54,689 bases of DNA from Pedobacter terrae (GCF_900100705.1 NZ_FNCH01000029.1:1-54689); one strand, 5' to 3'; shown: positions 1 to 9,383, counted from the stretch's first letter. Numbers and translations are program-made. Notes: a model not told the origin generated them from the sequence alone.

Positions 1-449
1 TAAGGGTTGCTGCAGTTATAAAAAATCAAGCCAGCTATAAAAATAACTATAAAATAGCTGCTTAAAATTTGTTTTTATCATAACAATCATTTCGACCGAA
101 GCATATCGAAATGGAGAAATCTTTGAACCATGCTAAAAGATTTCTCCGCTGCGGTCGAAATGACGATATCTCTGAACCTGTCGTTTTATTTAAATCTGCT
201 CGCAATTTATATGGTTTTCACGAAAAATTAGCCCACACAATGACAAAACGCATCTTAATTTAGGCAAATTAACCTAACCTTCTTAAATACAGGATCTGGA
301 AAGGTCATCTATTCAACCGGTAAACAGACCAATAAACTAGTATCTTAGCGTAGAACTAACGGTCTAAATTTACGGCGCCTAATTTTTAAATCATTCATCC
401 AATCTTCATATTCGTTAGTGACATTTGATCAATAAATCAGAAAAGAAAA
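1..449. other. Gene-free left edge of window
   Basis: I see no convincing coding region here on either strand. The stretch is AT-rich and contains one palindromic repeat (86-168, listed separately). The last part should carry the promoter of the large glycosyltransferase fusion that starts at 450, but I could not find a clean TAnnTTTG box and do not assign one. Confidence 0.6.
86..168. repeat. Palindromic intergenic repeat, ATTTCGACCG family, copy 1
   Basis: The left arm (about 87-121) contains TCATTTCGACCGAAGC and GGAGAAATCT. The right arm (138-167) contains AGATTTCTCCGCTGCGGTCG followed by AAATGACGAT, which is its reverse complement with some divergence. The arms enclose a short loop, giving a long imperfect hairpin. 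Related but rearranged copies lie near 8040-8143 and 40137-40266, all between genes. This looks like a dispersed non-coding repeat. A role as terminator or mobile element is not shown. Confidence 0.7.
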
Positions 450-3400
450 ATGTCCGGAAAACAAATATTTCAAACTGAGACTAAAGCGCGCTGGCATACA
501 TTTACATGGGTAAGCCGTACGTTTTTTGTAGTCTTCATTATCGCAATCATTTGTGTAGTGTACACACTATCTTCAGTGCAGGCACCTAATTTGCCTTTTA
601 TCAACACGAATACACCTTTAACACAAAAACAGTTAGAGAAGTTAAAAAAATCGCAACGGTATAAGGATTTCACTATCGAAAAATCAAAGTTGCAAAAGAT
701 CAAAAAAGATCGCGAACACCGCATTTTAACCCACCATGGCAACAATAAGCGCATCAACCTGGCATTTTATGTGAGTTGGTCAGGAAGTAAAGAATCATCA
801 ATATCGGATTTAAAACGCAACATCAGCCATTTAGATATGGTGGCCACAGAATCGTTCTTTTTAAATGGAGATTCTATTGTAGACAAAGCAGATACTGCGG
901 CCTTAAAGGTGATACATGCTGGTAAAAAATCGGCTCTTGCAGTGGTTTCAAATTATAATAAAGATCATTGGGATGGTGCAGCAGTACGAAGATTATTAGA
1001 TGATCAGCCTGCTCAGCAAAAATTGATCTACGAACTGATAGCCATAACCAAAAAATACGGTTATCGGGGAATCAACATCGATTTCGAAGAGCTGAACCTT
1101 AAAAACAGCGATAGTTTTAACGCTTTTATGAAGAATCTGTATGCGCAGTTTCACGCTGAAAAACTGATTGTATCTCAGGATATTTCTCCTGAAAACGACG
1201 ATTATAAGCCAGAAATTCTTCAACAATATAACGACTACCTTATATTAATGGCTTATGATCAGCACACCGAACTAAGTAATGCCGGCGATATTTCACATCA
1301 GGAATGGGTTGAAGAAAAGCTTGATGAGATCTGCAATAAAGTTGATGCCGACAAAGTAATCCTGGCATTGGCTTGCTATGGTTACGACTGGCCAAAGAAT
1401 AGCGTTGGAGAACCGGTTACCTATGAGCAGGCGATGACAAGAGCGGTTACTTATAAAAGCAAGATAAACTACGATCCCGCTTCTGCCAATTTAAACTATA
1501 CTTACAATGATGGAAGCGGAATTGAACACGAAGTGTATTTTACCGATGCAGCTACCTATTTTAATTTAATCCGCAAAGCTGATGACTGGGATATTGCCGG
1601 TGTAGCTTTATGGCGTTTAGGTTCGGAAGATAAACGTTTGTGGTCGTTTATTTCTAACGACTTAAGTTTGGATACGTTAAAGAAAAAACCATTCGATTTA
1701 CGCAAAATTGCTTCTTTAAATATGGGGGGAATCTCCTATTTGGGCGATGGTGAAATATTAGACCTCATTTCTACTCCTAAACCAGGCAGCGTAAAATTCA
1801 CTTTAAATAAAGAAGATTTCTCCATTGCCGATCAAAAGTATACCAGGCTTCCAGAGCAATACGTAATTAAAAGGTTTGGAGAGGCCGATAAAAAAATTGC
1901 TTTAACTTTTGATGATGGCCCCGATCCTGTTTATACACCGCAGGTACTGGATATTTTGAAAAGGGAAAAAGTACCTGGCTGTTTCTTTGTAGTTGGCGTT
2001 ATGGCCGAAAAGAATATGGAGTTATTAAGGCAGGAATATAATGATGGTTACGAAATTGGAAACCATACCTTTTTCCATCCTGATATGTCGGCTATTGGCA
2101 CTAAAAGGGTAAAATTTGAGCTGAATGCAACCCGCAGGTTAATTGAAGCCGTTACCGGACACAGTACCATTTTGTTCCGTGCGCCTTTTAATGCCGATGC
2201 CGAGCCACAAAATATTTCCGAAATTTTACCGGTTGCACAAAGCCGCAAAGAGAATTACATCAACATCGGAGAATATATCGATCCAGAAGATTGGGAGCCT
2301 GGCAAAACTGCAGATCAGATTTTTAACGAGGTGGTAAAACAGCAAGACAATGGTAATATCCTTTTACTGCACGATGCCGGCGGAAACCGTGAAGCTACTG
2401 TTGCAGCCCTACCCCGGATTATAAAATTCTTTAAAGACAAAGGTTACACCTTTACTACTGTGGGCGATTTGATGGGCAAAAAAAGATCGGAACTCATGCC
2501 AGCCGTAAAATCTACGGCAAATAGTGGCTTTTCAGGTTCTGGTGATTACTTTTTCATCAATTTCTTCTATTATGGCAACATGATTTTAAACATCATATTT
2601 TCTGTTGCAATCGTACTTGCAATCTTAAGGACCATATTTATCGCTTATTTAGCCATCAGACAGCGTAAAAGAGCAAAACGCAACCGGGGTAAACTAGTAG
2701 AGCATCCTTCAGAAAAAGTAAGTATCATCATTCCGGCCTACAATGAAGAAGTTACTGCAGTTCAAACCATCAATAGCCTTTTAAAAACAACCTATCCGGA
2801 TTTTGAATTGATTTTTGTTGATGATGGTTCAAAGGATAAAACCTTTCAAATTGTTAACGAAAATTTTGGCAATCATCCTCAGGTAAAGGTTTTCTGTAAA
2901 GCAAATGGCGGAAAAGCATCTGCATTAAATTATGGTATTTCAAAAGCCACTGCCCAATTTGTAGTCTGCATAGATGCAGATACGCAGTTAAAAAATGATG
3001 CCGTAACCGAACTAATGCGCTATTTCTATAGCGATAAGATAGCAGCTGTAGCAGGAACCGTAAAAGTTGGAAATGCCAATAATATCATTACCAAATGGCA
3101 ATCGATAGAGTATATCACTGCCCAAAATATGGATAGAAGGGCTTTCGATTTGCTCAATACGATTACTGTGGTACCGGGAGCGATAGGTGCCTTTAGAAAA
3201 AATGTAATTCTTGAAATTGGTGGCTTCACTATCGATACTCTTGCAGAAGACTGTGACTTAACCATGCGCATTTTGAGAGCGGGTTATAAAGTTAAAAACT
3301 GTGATAGCGCTATTGCCTATACAGAAGCACCAGAAACAGTAAATATGCTGCTCAAACAGCGTTTCCGTTGGAGTTTTGGGGTAATGCAAAGTTTTTGGAA

Positions 3401-3854
3401 AAACAGAAAAACATTACTCAACAAGAAATATGGCTATTTTGGTATGGTAGGGATGCCAAATATCCTGATCTACCAGATCATTTTACCATTATTTTCACCC
3501 CTCGCTGATCTTTTTATGCTTATTTCTTTAATTAGTGGTCTCTTTTCATTAAGCGCTATTAATAATTTAACAATAACCGGATTCTCAGGAATTTTAAGCC
3601 TTCACAATGGTTTTGGCCAGGTGCTCTTTTATTACATTATCTTCATCTTTGTTGATATGATCTTTGCGGCAATTGCTTTCCGGATGGAGAAAGAAAAGTA
3701 TACCAATTTACTTTACATTTTCCCTCAACGCTTTTTCTGGAGACAATTGATGTATGTGGTGTTATTCCGTTCGTTCAGGAAAGCGATTAAAGGCGAACTG
3801 GAAACCTGGGGAACGATAAAAAGAACAGGAAATGTGAAGGAACGGGTAGCTTAA
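450..3854 (+). CDS. GH18-like hydrolase / NodB polysaccharide deacetylase / family 2 glycosyltransferase fusion
   Basis: This 1134-residue membrane protein carries three carbohydrate-active domains. An N-terminal membrane segment spans residues 22-42. A GH18-like domain (about 100-405) has the active-site region GINIDFEE at 207-214, with the catalytic-type Glu kept but Asn where many GH18 enzymes have the first Asp. A NodB deacetylase domain (about 470-690) shows TFDDGP near 486-491 and the metal-site motif GNHTFFHP near 536. A GT2 domain (about 755-1000) shows VDDGSKD near 789, a DAD motif near 840, AEDCD near 931 and QRFRW near 969, the signature of processive synthases such as NodC, PgaC and BcsA. 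C-terminal membrane helices follow. I infer polymerisation, deacetylation and trimming of a beta-linked N-acetylglucosamine-like exopolysaccharide. It is monocistronic, and no pga-type partner is adjacent. Confidence 0.85.
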   Translation: MSGKQIFQTETKARWHTFTWVSRTFFVVFIIAIICVVYTLSSVQAPNLPFINTNTPLTQKQLEKLKKSQRYKDFTIEKSKLQKIKKDREHRILTHHGNNKRINLAFYVSWSGSKESSISDLKRNISHLDMVATESFFLNGDSIVDKADTAALKVIHAGKKSALAVVSNYNKDHWDGAAVRRLLDDQPAQQKLIYELIAITKKYGYRGINIDFEELNLKNSDSFNAFMKNLYAQFHAEKLIVSQDISPENDDYKPEILQQYNDYLILMAYDQHTELSNAGDISHQEWVEEKLDEICNKVDADKVILALACYGYDWPKNSVGEPVTYEQAMTRAVTYKSKINYDPASANLNYTYNDGSGIEHEVYFTDAATYFNLIRKADDWDIAGVALWRLGSEDKRLWSFISNDLSLDTLKKKPFDLRKIASLNMGGISYLGDGEILDLISTPKPGSVKFTLNKEDFSIADQKYTRLPEQYVIKRFGEADKKIALTFDDGPDPVYTPQVLDILKREKVPGCFFVVGVMAEKNMELLRQEYNDGYEIGNHTFFHPDMSAIGTKRVKFELNATRRLIEAVTGHSTILFRAPFNADAEPQNISEILPVAQSRKENYINIGEYIDPEDWEPGKTADQIFNEVVKQQDNGNILLLHDAGGNREATVAALPRIIKFFKDKGYTFTTVGDLMGKKRSELMPAVKSTANSGFSGSGDYFFINFFYYGNMILNIIFSVAIVLAILRTIFIAYLAIRQRKRAKRNRGKLVEHPSEKVSIIIPAYNEEVTAVQTINSLLKTTYPDFELIFVDDGSKDKTFQIVNENFGNHPQVKVFCKANGGKASALNYGISKATAQFVVCIDADTQLKNDAVTELMRYFYSDKIAAVAGTVKVGNANNIITKWQSIEYITAQNMDRRAFDLLNTITVVPGAIGAFRKNVILEIGGFTIDTLAEDCDLTMRILRAGYKVKNCDSAIAYTEAPETVNMLLKQRFRWSFGVMQSFWKNRKTLLNKKYGYFGMVGMPNILIYQIILPLFSPLADLFMLISLISGLFSLSAINNLTITGFSGILSLHNGFGQVLFYYIIFIFVDMIFAAIAFRMEKEKYTNLLYIFPQRFFWRQLMYVVLFRSFRKAIKGELETWGTIKRTGNVKERVA

Positions 3855-3939
3855 TGGAATTCCCGTTTAAAAAAGAAGTCAAGTTTAATAGCCAGTGTGC
3901 TATAAAACTTGACTCTTTGATTCAGTTAGAAAAAATCTT

Positions 3940-4416
3940 TTACTTTTCGATTAAGCAAACGGCATAAGAAACAACGCCCTCTTCTCTGCCAATAAAGCCC
4001 ATCTGTTCGTTAGTTGTTGCTTTAATAGAGATATCTTCGGTAGAAATTCCAATGGCATCAGCAATATTCTGCTGCATGGCAGGAATATGAGGATTAATTT
4101 TTGGCGCTTCTAAACAAAGCATGGCATCGATATTTCCGATCCGCCATCCTTTTTCAGCCAATAATTTAACGGTTTCTTTCAGCAGGATTAAACTACTGAT
4201 CCCTTTCCACCGATCATCTGTATTCTTAAAATGGAAACCAATATCGCGAAGATTGGCTGCACCTAAAAGCGCATCGCAAATGGCATGAAGTAAAACATCA
4301 GCATCCGAATGCCCGAAAGCCCCTTTATGATGATCTAAGGTAACACCGCCAACAACAAAAGGATGTTGATCTTTTAACTGATGTACATCAAATCCGAAAC
4401 CTACTCTAATTTTCAT
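3940..4416 (-). CDS. ispF: 2-C-methyl-D-erythritol 2,4-cyclodiphosphate synthase
   Basis: IspF forms the cyclic diphosphate intermediate of the MEP isoprenoid pathway in the cytosol. The 158-residue length is standard for the family. The N-terminal GFGFDVHQL holds the metal-binding Asp and His. The HSDADVLLHAICDALLGA motif, the HFKNTDDRWKG loop, the KATTNEQMGFIGREEG region and the terminal VSYAVCLI strand are all family hallmarks. The gene lies 21 bp downstream of porV on the same strand, so they are probably co-transcribed, although isoprenoid synthesis and type IX secretion have no evident functional link. Confidence 0.96.
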   Translation of the reverse strand: MKIRVGFGFDVHQLKDQHPFVVGGVTLDHHKGAFGHSDADVLLHAICDALLGAANLRDIGFHFKNTDDRWKGISSLILLKETVKLLAEKGWRIGNIDAMLCLEAPKINPHIPAMQQNIADAIGISTEDISIKATTNEQMGFIGREEGVVSYAVCLIEK

Positions 4417-4437
4417 GTTTATTTGCTTTAATCTTAT

Positions 4438-5625
4438 TTATCTTTTTGCTTTATTTTCGCCAAAGTTAAACAATAGACCAAAACGGAGGGTATTTGCAAG
4501 TGGACTAGTCTGTGCATTTGCAATTAAATAAGAGAAATCGATATTAAAAACATTGTATTTTAAGCCAAGTCCTAAGGTAAAATACCGGCTATCACCTTTC
4601 ATCGGGCTCTGATAGTTATAACCTGCCCGAACCGCAAACTGTTGATTGTACCAGTATTCGAGACCAGTTGAAATTCCAACTTCTTTTAATTCTTCGCTAA
4701 AACCACCCGGTGCATCGCTAAATGAACCAAAAATTCCGGCAGGTACCGAACGGTTTGGATTTTTTCCGCTTACGATGTTATCGTTCGAATCGTATATTGG
4801 CTGTGTGGGTACCAGCAATTTATTAAAATCAAGCGCAAATGTTAAAGTGCTAAAATCATCTACAGTAACTGTTGATGCCCCTCCGATTTTAAAATTCGTT
4901 GGTAAAAAGAAATTCTCCCCACCATCAGAATAGCTCATTTTTGTTCCAATGTTAGATATATTGGCCCCGGCAGAAAGAACAGTTTGCCTTCCGAACATGG
5001 TAGTTGTTGTTTTGTATAATCCGGAAACATCAACTGCTACAGCATTTCCACTGTGCACCTGCCCTGAAGAAGAAAATTGACCGGAAGCCAAATTCGAGTA
5101 AATATACCTCAATGAAGTTCCTAACGAAAACTCCTTGCCAAAATTACGGGCAAAAGAAACATCTAAAGCAAGCTCATTAGGATTGGCAATCCCCAGATCC
5201 TGTTGGTTAATATCGGTAAGCTGGATGGACCCCAAAGAGAAATATCGTAAAGATGCACCAATGGTATTACGGTCGTCTAGTTTATAAAATCCACTCAAAT
5301 ACGCGAGATTAATATCAGGCACTAAACTTTTTAACCATGGGCTGTAAGACACAGCAAATCCGTAAGGTTTATCTAGAAAAGCAAGTTTAGATGCATTGAT
5401 ACTGGCTGAGTTTACATCACCTGCTACGGCTACACCTGCATCACCCATTGCACCGGCACGGGCATCGGGTGTAATGAGCAGAAATGGAACTGCTGTTACA
5501 ATATTGTTTGCCTCGCTACCGTTTGTTTGGGTATTACCTATGGTTACCTGTGCGTTTGTTTTACCAAACACCAATGCCATTGAGAGTGCAGAAAAAGCAA
5601 GTTTACTGATGTACTTGAAATTCAT
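4438..5625 (-). CDS. porV: Type IX secretion outer-membrane protein PorV (LptO)
   Basis: PorV is the outer-membrane beta-barrel (FadL-like fold) that hands type IX secretion cargo from the translocon to the PorU attachment complex. The signal peptide begins MNFKYISKLAFSALSMAL and ends near TNAQ. The motif LLITPDARAGAMGDAGVA just after it is a PorV hallmark, and the protein ends in an aromatic strand, GLLFNFGENK. I chose the ATG at 5625 rather than the upstream in-frame ATG at 5670, because the extra 15 residues are basic and would bury the signal peptide. The neighbour gldJ is divergent. porU, often adjacent in Flavobacterium, is not in the window. Confidence 0.92.
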   Translation of the reverse strand: MNFKYISKLAFSALSMALVFGKTNAQVTIGNTQTNGSEANNIVTAVPFLLITPDARAGAMGDAGVAVAGDVNSASINASKLAFLDKPYGFAVSYSPWLKSLVPDINLAYLSGFYKLDDRNTIGASLRYFSLGSIQLTDINQQDLGIANPNELALDVSFARNFGKEFSLGTSLRYIYSNLASGQFSSSGQVHSGNAVAVDVSGLYKTTTTMFGRQTVLSAGANISNIGTKMSYSDGGENFFLPTNFKIGGASTVTVDDFSTLTFALDFNKLLVPTQPIYDSNDNIVSGKNPNRSVPAGIFGSFSDAPGGFSEELKEVGISTGLEYWYNQQFAVRAGYNYQSPMKGDSRYFTLGLGLKYNVFNIDFSYLIANAQTSPLANTLRFGLLFNFGENKAKR

Positions 5626-6257
5626 CCTTTTAAAGGTACGTAATTTTAGATTTCGGTATTTTGTAATCACTGGGGAATATATCAGTAACGTAAAACCAAA
5701 ACTTATATTTCACCAAAATACGAATTCTAAGATTATTTACTAATTAAACATACGATTTTTACATATGGGTGTTAGTACCTGAAATGTAAGTATAAAGCTA
5801 ATAGCCATTTAGCTTAAAAAACAATACATATATTATCGCAGCGGAAAACCAATTTAACTGTTAAGGAGCCAAAAAACGAAATGTGGCGGTTTGAATAACA
5901 TATTCCAAACCGGATATTATTTGTACTGTTTAATAATAACGATTTCAACCGAATGCCATATACTTAGCCTGATTATCCAACAATTTTAATTAAACTAAAC
6001 TATAATAAATTCATCCATAGAAATGTGATTGATTACCAATACACTGTACAATCTTGAAGTAATTATTTTATCTAGCTTATTTATAATTATTTAGCTATAA
6101 TTTCGTTTAAAATCGAAGAGACGCAATATGCTTTGAAATCATACACTATCAATCAAAAATATATTAGATATTTATTGCCTCATTATTTATATATTCATTT
6201 AAAATTTGTTTAATTTTATCGGTTGAAAGGCCGTTAGGCTATATCCATTTGCTTTAT
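5626..6257. other. Long divergent intergenic region between porV and gldJ
   Basis: About 630 bp of very AT-rich DNA separate the two divergently transcribed secretion/gliding genes. I see no ORF with codon structure, no tRNA-like fold and no member of the repeat families found elsewhere in the window. It presumably holds both promoters. A degenerate box resembling the Bacteroidota -7 element on the minus strand lies near 5713-5720, but the match is imperfect, so no promoter is called. Confidence 0.5.
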
Positions 6258-7937
6258 ATGAAAAAACTATTACTATATTCTTTTACTTGTTTATCATTAG
6301 CCGCCCTGCTTTCGAGCTGTAGCTCAAAAAGCGCGAGTTCTAGCAAAACAGGTATTCCTTATGCCAACAGGAAAAGCAAAAACAACCAATCCGGTGCTTT
6401 TGCGGTAGCCACCCAGTATAAAAGGGCGCCCGGACCTGGTTTAATCCCAATTGAAGGTGGGGTTTTAGTTGTTGGTGGTAGTGCCATCGAAGTACCAGGT
6501 GTTGAGCCCAATATTTATAATTACAAAAGACAGGTAACAGTGCCATCTTTTTATATGGATGAGACTGAGGTATCAAATACCGATTGGTTAGAATACTTGC
6601 ACTGGATCAGATACAATTATCCTGAAGATCAGGAGTTTTACTACAATGAGCTCCCTGATACTTTGGTTTGGCGCCAGGCATTATCTTATAATGAACCTTA
6701 TGTAGACAACTATCTAAGACACCCTGCTTACCGTGATTACCCTGTGGTAGGCGTTTCATGGGAACAGGCTTCACGCTATTGTGAGTGGAGAACTTCAAGA
6801 GCAAATGAATTTATTTTACGTGAAAAAGGAATCCTAACTGATTATAAAACGCTTGCCGGAAATGGAAAAGGTAAGGCTGGTGCAACCACTGCTGCAACGC
6901 CTAAACCAGATAAACCTTTCAATACAGATGCCTATTTAAATGGTCAGTATGATGATAAAGGTAAAAATGCATTTGTTGATTACAATACTAAACCGGGTGC
7001 AGCTACCACTACAGCAGGCGGAACAGCAGCTACCGGCACAGGCAAAAATAATCAGCCAAGAAGAACAGCTACCTTAGAAGATGGGGTAATTATGCAACCA
7101 TACCGCCTACCAACTGAGGCAGAATGGGAATATGCTGCCTTAGGTTTAATTGGCAACACGGAATACGAAAATATTAATCAGAATAAAATTTACCCTTGGA
7201 ATGGATTGGGTGTTAGTTCGGCCAAAAAGAAAACCAGAGGTATGATTCAGGCTAACTTTAAAAGGGCGCCTGGAGATTATATGGGTGTTGGTGGTTCATT
7301 GAACGATAAAGGAGATTTAACTGTTCCGGTTATTCAATACGCTCCAAATGACTTCGGTTTGTATAACATGGCCGGAAACGTAAACGAATGGGTGAATGAC
7401 GTTTACAGAACAGCTACATTTACTGATGCAGATGCATTTAACCCTTACCGTGGCAACTATTTTACCAATAAAAAGTTAGCAGATCCTCAAAGCGGAAAAA
7501 TTGCATTGGATAAATATGGTAATCCGATTAAGGAAAACGCTTATGCCGGAAGAAAGCAAACCTGGGCAGAAAAACAGGCACAAGCGAAACGTACTGATTC
7601 GATTTCAAAATCGACTGATCCACAATCGCCAATGGCATCAACCAGCTATCAAGCCGATCAGAGAGGTTATCGTGATAGACAAAATATTTTATTAAATGAA
7701 GAAGGTGTAACGCTTGTAAACGATAAATCAAGGGTTTATAAAGGTGGTTCATGGAATGATATGGCTTACTGGTTAAACCCGGCAACACGCCGCTTTATGC
7801 AACAGGATGAATCATCGGCTGAAGTAGGTTTCCGTTGTGCCATGACTATGCTTGGTGCTCCAGAAATTAGTACTGCTGGCAAAAGAAGTTTTAAAAATCC
7901 ACCGCAAAAGCCTTACAGGGTAAGTAAAGGTAGATAA
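6258..7937 (+). CDS. gldJ: Gliding motility / type IX secretion lipoprotein GldJ
   Basis: GldJ is an outer-membrane lipoprotein needed for gliding and for stability of the type IX secretion machinery in Flavobacterium. From the ATG at 6258 the protein is 559 residues, close to known GldJ. The TTG nine bases upstream is a less likely start. The lipoprotein signal peptide ends in LLSSC with the lipidated Cys at residue 21. The body is a formylglycine-generating-enzyme-like fold, with FYMDETEVSN, YPVVGVSWEQASRYCEWR, RLPTEAEWEYAALG, NDFGLYNMAGNVNEWVND and VYKGGSWND. A low-complexity Ala/Thr/Gly insert interrupts the fold at about residues 205-270. A terminator follows at 7944. Confidence 0.9.
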   Translation: MKKLLLYSFTCLSLAALLSSCSSKSASSSKTGIPYANRKSKNNQSGAFAVATQYKRAPGPGLIPIEGGVLVVGGSAIEVPGVEPNIYNYKRQVTVPSFYMDETEVSNTDWLEYLHWIRYNYPEDQEFYYNELPDTLVWRQALSYNEPYVDNYLRHPAYRDYPVVGVSWEQASRYCEWRTSRANEFILREKGILTDYKTLAGNGKGKAGATTAATPKPDKPFNTDAYLNGQYDDKGKNAFVDYNTKPGAATTTAGGTAATGTGKNNQPRRTATLEDGVIMQPYRLPTEAEWEYAALGLIGNTEYENINQNKIYPWNGLGVSSAKKKTRGMIQANFKRAPGDYMGVGGSLNDKGDLTVPVIQYAPNDFGLYNMAGNVNEWVNDVYRTATFTDADAFNPYRGNYFTNKKLADPQSGKIALDKYGNPIKENAYAGRKQTWAEKQAQAKRTDSISKSTDPQSPMASTSYQADQRGYRDRQNILLNEEGVTLVNDKSRVYKGGSWNDMAYWLNPATRRFMQQDESSAEVGFRCAMTMLGAPEISTAGKRSFKNPPQKPYRVSKGR

Positions 7938-7943
7938 TAAAGA

Positions 7944-7974
7944 AAAGTCCCGAGGTAAAATCGGGACTTTTTTT
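7944..7974 (+). terminator. Rho-independent terminator after gldJ
   Basis: A perfect 10-bp stem, AAAGTCCCGA paired with TCGGGACTTT, has a 7-base loop and runs into seven T residues (68-74 of this line). It lies 6 bp past the gldJ stop codon. Confidence 0.9.
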
Positions 7975-8039
7975 GTGTTATGTATTGTGATCTAACTTAA
8001 ACGAAACTAGTCAATTCACGACACACCCCCTCAAAGACT

Positions 8040-8143
8040 CGTCATTTCGACTGAAACGCGGCGAAATGCCTGCCCGTACAGGCGGGGAGAATCTATCTAA
8101 TCAAGAGACTTAAACGATCCTGAAATAAGTTCAGGGTGACGAC
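8040..8143. repeat. Palindromic intergenic repeat, ATTTCGAC family, copy 2
   Basis: It begins GTCATTTCGACTGAAACGCG, contains the internal palindrome GCCTGCCCGTACAGGCGGGG, and ends TTCAGGGTGACGAC. The inner palindrome reappears inverted in the copy at 40137-40266 as CCCCGCCTGTACGGGCAGGC. It lies between the convergent gldJ and biotin-carrier genes. Confidence 0.65.
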
Positions 8144-8175
8144 AGCAATAAATAGCTTAGTGTGAACAAGTCTAA

Positions 8176-8676
8176 CTACTTAAACTGAACCAATATCTGG
8201 TTCTTTTCTACCTTATCTCCCTGCTTAACAAGGATCTTTTTAACCACCCCATCTGTTGATGATTTTAAGATATTTTCCATTTTCATCGCCTCCAGTACCA
8301 AAAGGTTATCTCCTTTTTTTACCTCAGCATTTTCTTCAACCAAAACCTTTAGCACTAAACCAGGCATAGGCGCTTTTATCTCTAAAACTTTGTTCGCGGA
8401 TAGATTATCCAGACCTAGTTGTTTTAATAAAATATCGAACTGATCTTCGATACTGACCTGATAAATATTTCCGTTCACCTTTATTTTGCAGGTTTTTTCA
8501 GCCTTATTTATGTCAACAACCTCTGTATTAAAAGACCTGTTTTGGTATAGCACATGTGTCCTGTTATGTCTAATTGTACTTAGATCAAGCTGAACCTGCT
8601 CGCCATTCACCAAAAAAGCTGAATCCTTATTCTCCACTTCGAATAAAAATTGATCGTTTACTTTTACTTTATACAT
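8176..8676 (-). CDS. Biotin carboxyl carrier domain protein (acyl-CoA carboxylase type)
   Basis: This 166-residue protein has a C-terminal biotinyl domain (about 97-166). It includes APMPGLV and the biotin attachment motif EAMKM at 129-133, with Lys132 as the acceptor. The N-terminal half resembles the linker/BT region of Bacteroidota acyl-CoA carboxylase biotin subunits. Such proteins carry carboxyl groups between biotin carboxylase and a carboxyltransferase. Neither partner is adjacent, so whether the enzyme acts on propionyl-, acetyl- or methylcrotonyl-CoA cannot be said. Its start lies 3 bp from the DUF4159 gene stop, suggesting one transcript. Confidence 0.85.
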   Translation of the reverse strand: MYKVKVNDQFLFEVENKDSAFLVNGEQVQLDLSTIRHNRTHVLYQNRSFNTEVVDINKAEKTCKIKVNGNIYQVSIEDQFDILLKQLGLDNLSANKVLEIKAPMPGLVLKVLVEENAEVKKGDNLLVLEAMKMENILKSSTDGVVKKILVKQGDKVEKNQILVQFK

Positions 8677-8679
8677 GGC

Positions 8680-9378
8680 TTATTGTGTTAAAGCATATTG
8701 AACTAAATTGGCGCCCATTTTTAGTGCTTTGGTCCGCGTTTCTTGTGTATCTTCAGGGTAAGTACCAAAATCTTCCCAACCGTTCCCTAAATCGCACTCA
8801 TAGGTATAATAACAAACTACCCTACCCTTGTAAATTAAAGCAAATCCTTGTGGACGTTTATTATCATGCTCATGAATTTTTGGCAAGCCACCTGGGAACT
8901 TAAACTTTTGATTATAAATGGCGTGGTTGGCGGGCAGTTCTACAAAACTGAGTTCGGGAAATACCTTCTTCATTTGTGGCCTGATAAATTTATCTAAGCC
9001 GTAGTTATCGTCTATATGAAGAAAGCCACCACCTGTAAGGTATTGACGTAAATTTTTGATTTCCTGATCACTAAAAACAACATTTCCATGCCCCGTCATA
9101 TAAATAAACGGATAATTGAAAATTTCTTTTGAGCCTACTTCCACAATGCTTTCTTCAGCATAAAAATTGGTTTTCAGATTGGCATTACAATAGGCAATTA
9201 AATTTGGCAAAGCTGTTCTGTCTGCATACCAATCGCCACCGCCACTATATTTTAATTTGGCCATACGATAGGTTGGCGGAGTGAAAGCGAAAAGCATAAA
9301 GCTAAAAGCTAAAAGAGCAAAGCTAAAAGCCAGTGTCAAAAATTTTTGAAACTGAAAACTGAAAACTGAAAACTTCAA
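8680..9378 (-). CDS. DUF4159 family exported protein
   Basis: The core from MAKLKYSGGGDWYADR onward matches the DUF4159 family, which has a glutamine-amidotransferase-like fold with motifs such as FIYMTGHG and GGFLHIDD. The family is common in Bacteroidota and its function is unknown. The start is uncertain. A TTG at 9378, 6 bp after the rsmE stop, gives a hydrophobic leader that could be a signal peptide. The first ATG, at 9297, leaves almost no leader. The putative leader is encoded by near-tandem words (AGCTAAA, GAAAACT), so it may have arisen from repeat DNA. Confidence 0.75.
   Translation of the reverse strand: MKFSVFSFQFQKFLTLAFSFALLAFSFMLFAFTPPTYRMAKLKYSGGGDWYADRTALPNLIAYCNANLKTNFYAEESIVEVGSKEIFNYPFIYMTGHGNVVFSDQEIKNLRQYLTGGGFLHIDDNYGLDKFIRPQMKKVFPELSFVELPANHAIYNQKFKFPGGLPKIHEHDNKRPQGFALIYKGRVVCYYTYECDLGNGWEDFGTYPEDTQETRTKALKMGANLVQYALTQ
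9290..9378. repeat. Near-tandem short-word repeats overlapping the DUF4159 start
   Basis: On the plus strand the words AGCATAAAGCTAAAAGCTAA and AGAGCAAAGCTAAAAGCC (9293-9332) are followed by GAAACTGAAAACTGAAAACT (9349-9368). These are repeats of 7-9 bases. They sit between rsmE and the conserved DUF4159 core and supply the codons of its predicted signal peptide (Phe-Ser-Phe and Ala-Phe-Ser-Phe runs). Confidence 0.75.
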
Positions 9379-9383
9379 ACTGA

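Noticed and set aside
5626..6257. Hidden small gene or RNA between porV and gldJ
   Set aside because: No open frame with coding character, no stable GC stem and no repeat family member was found.
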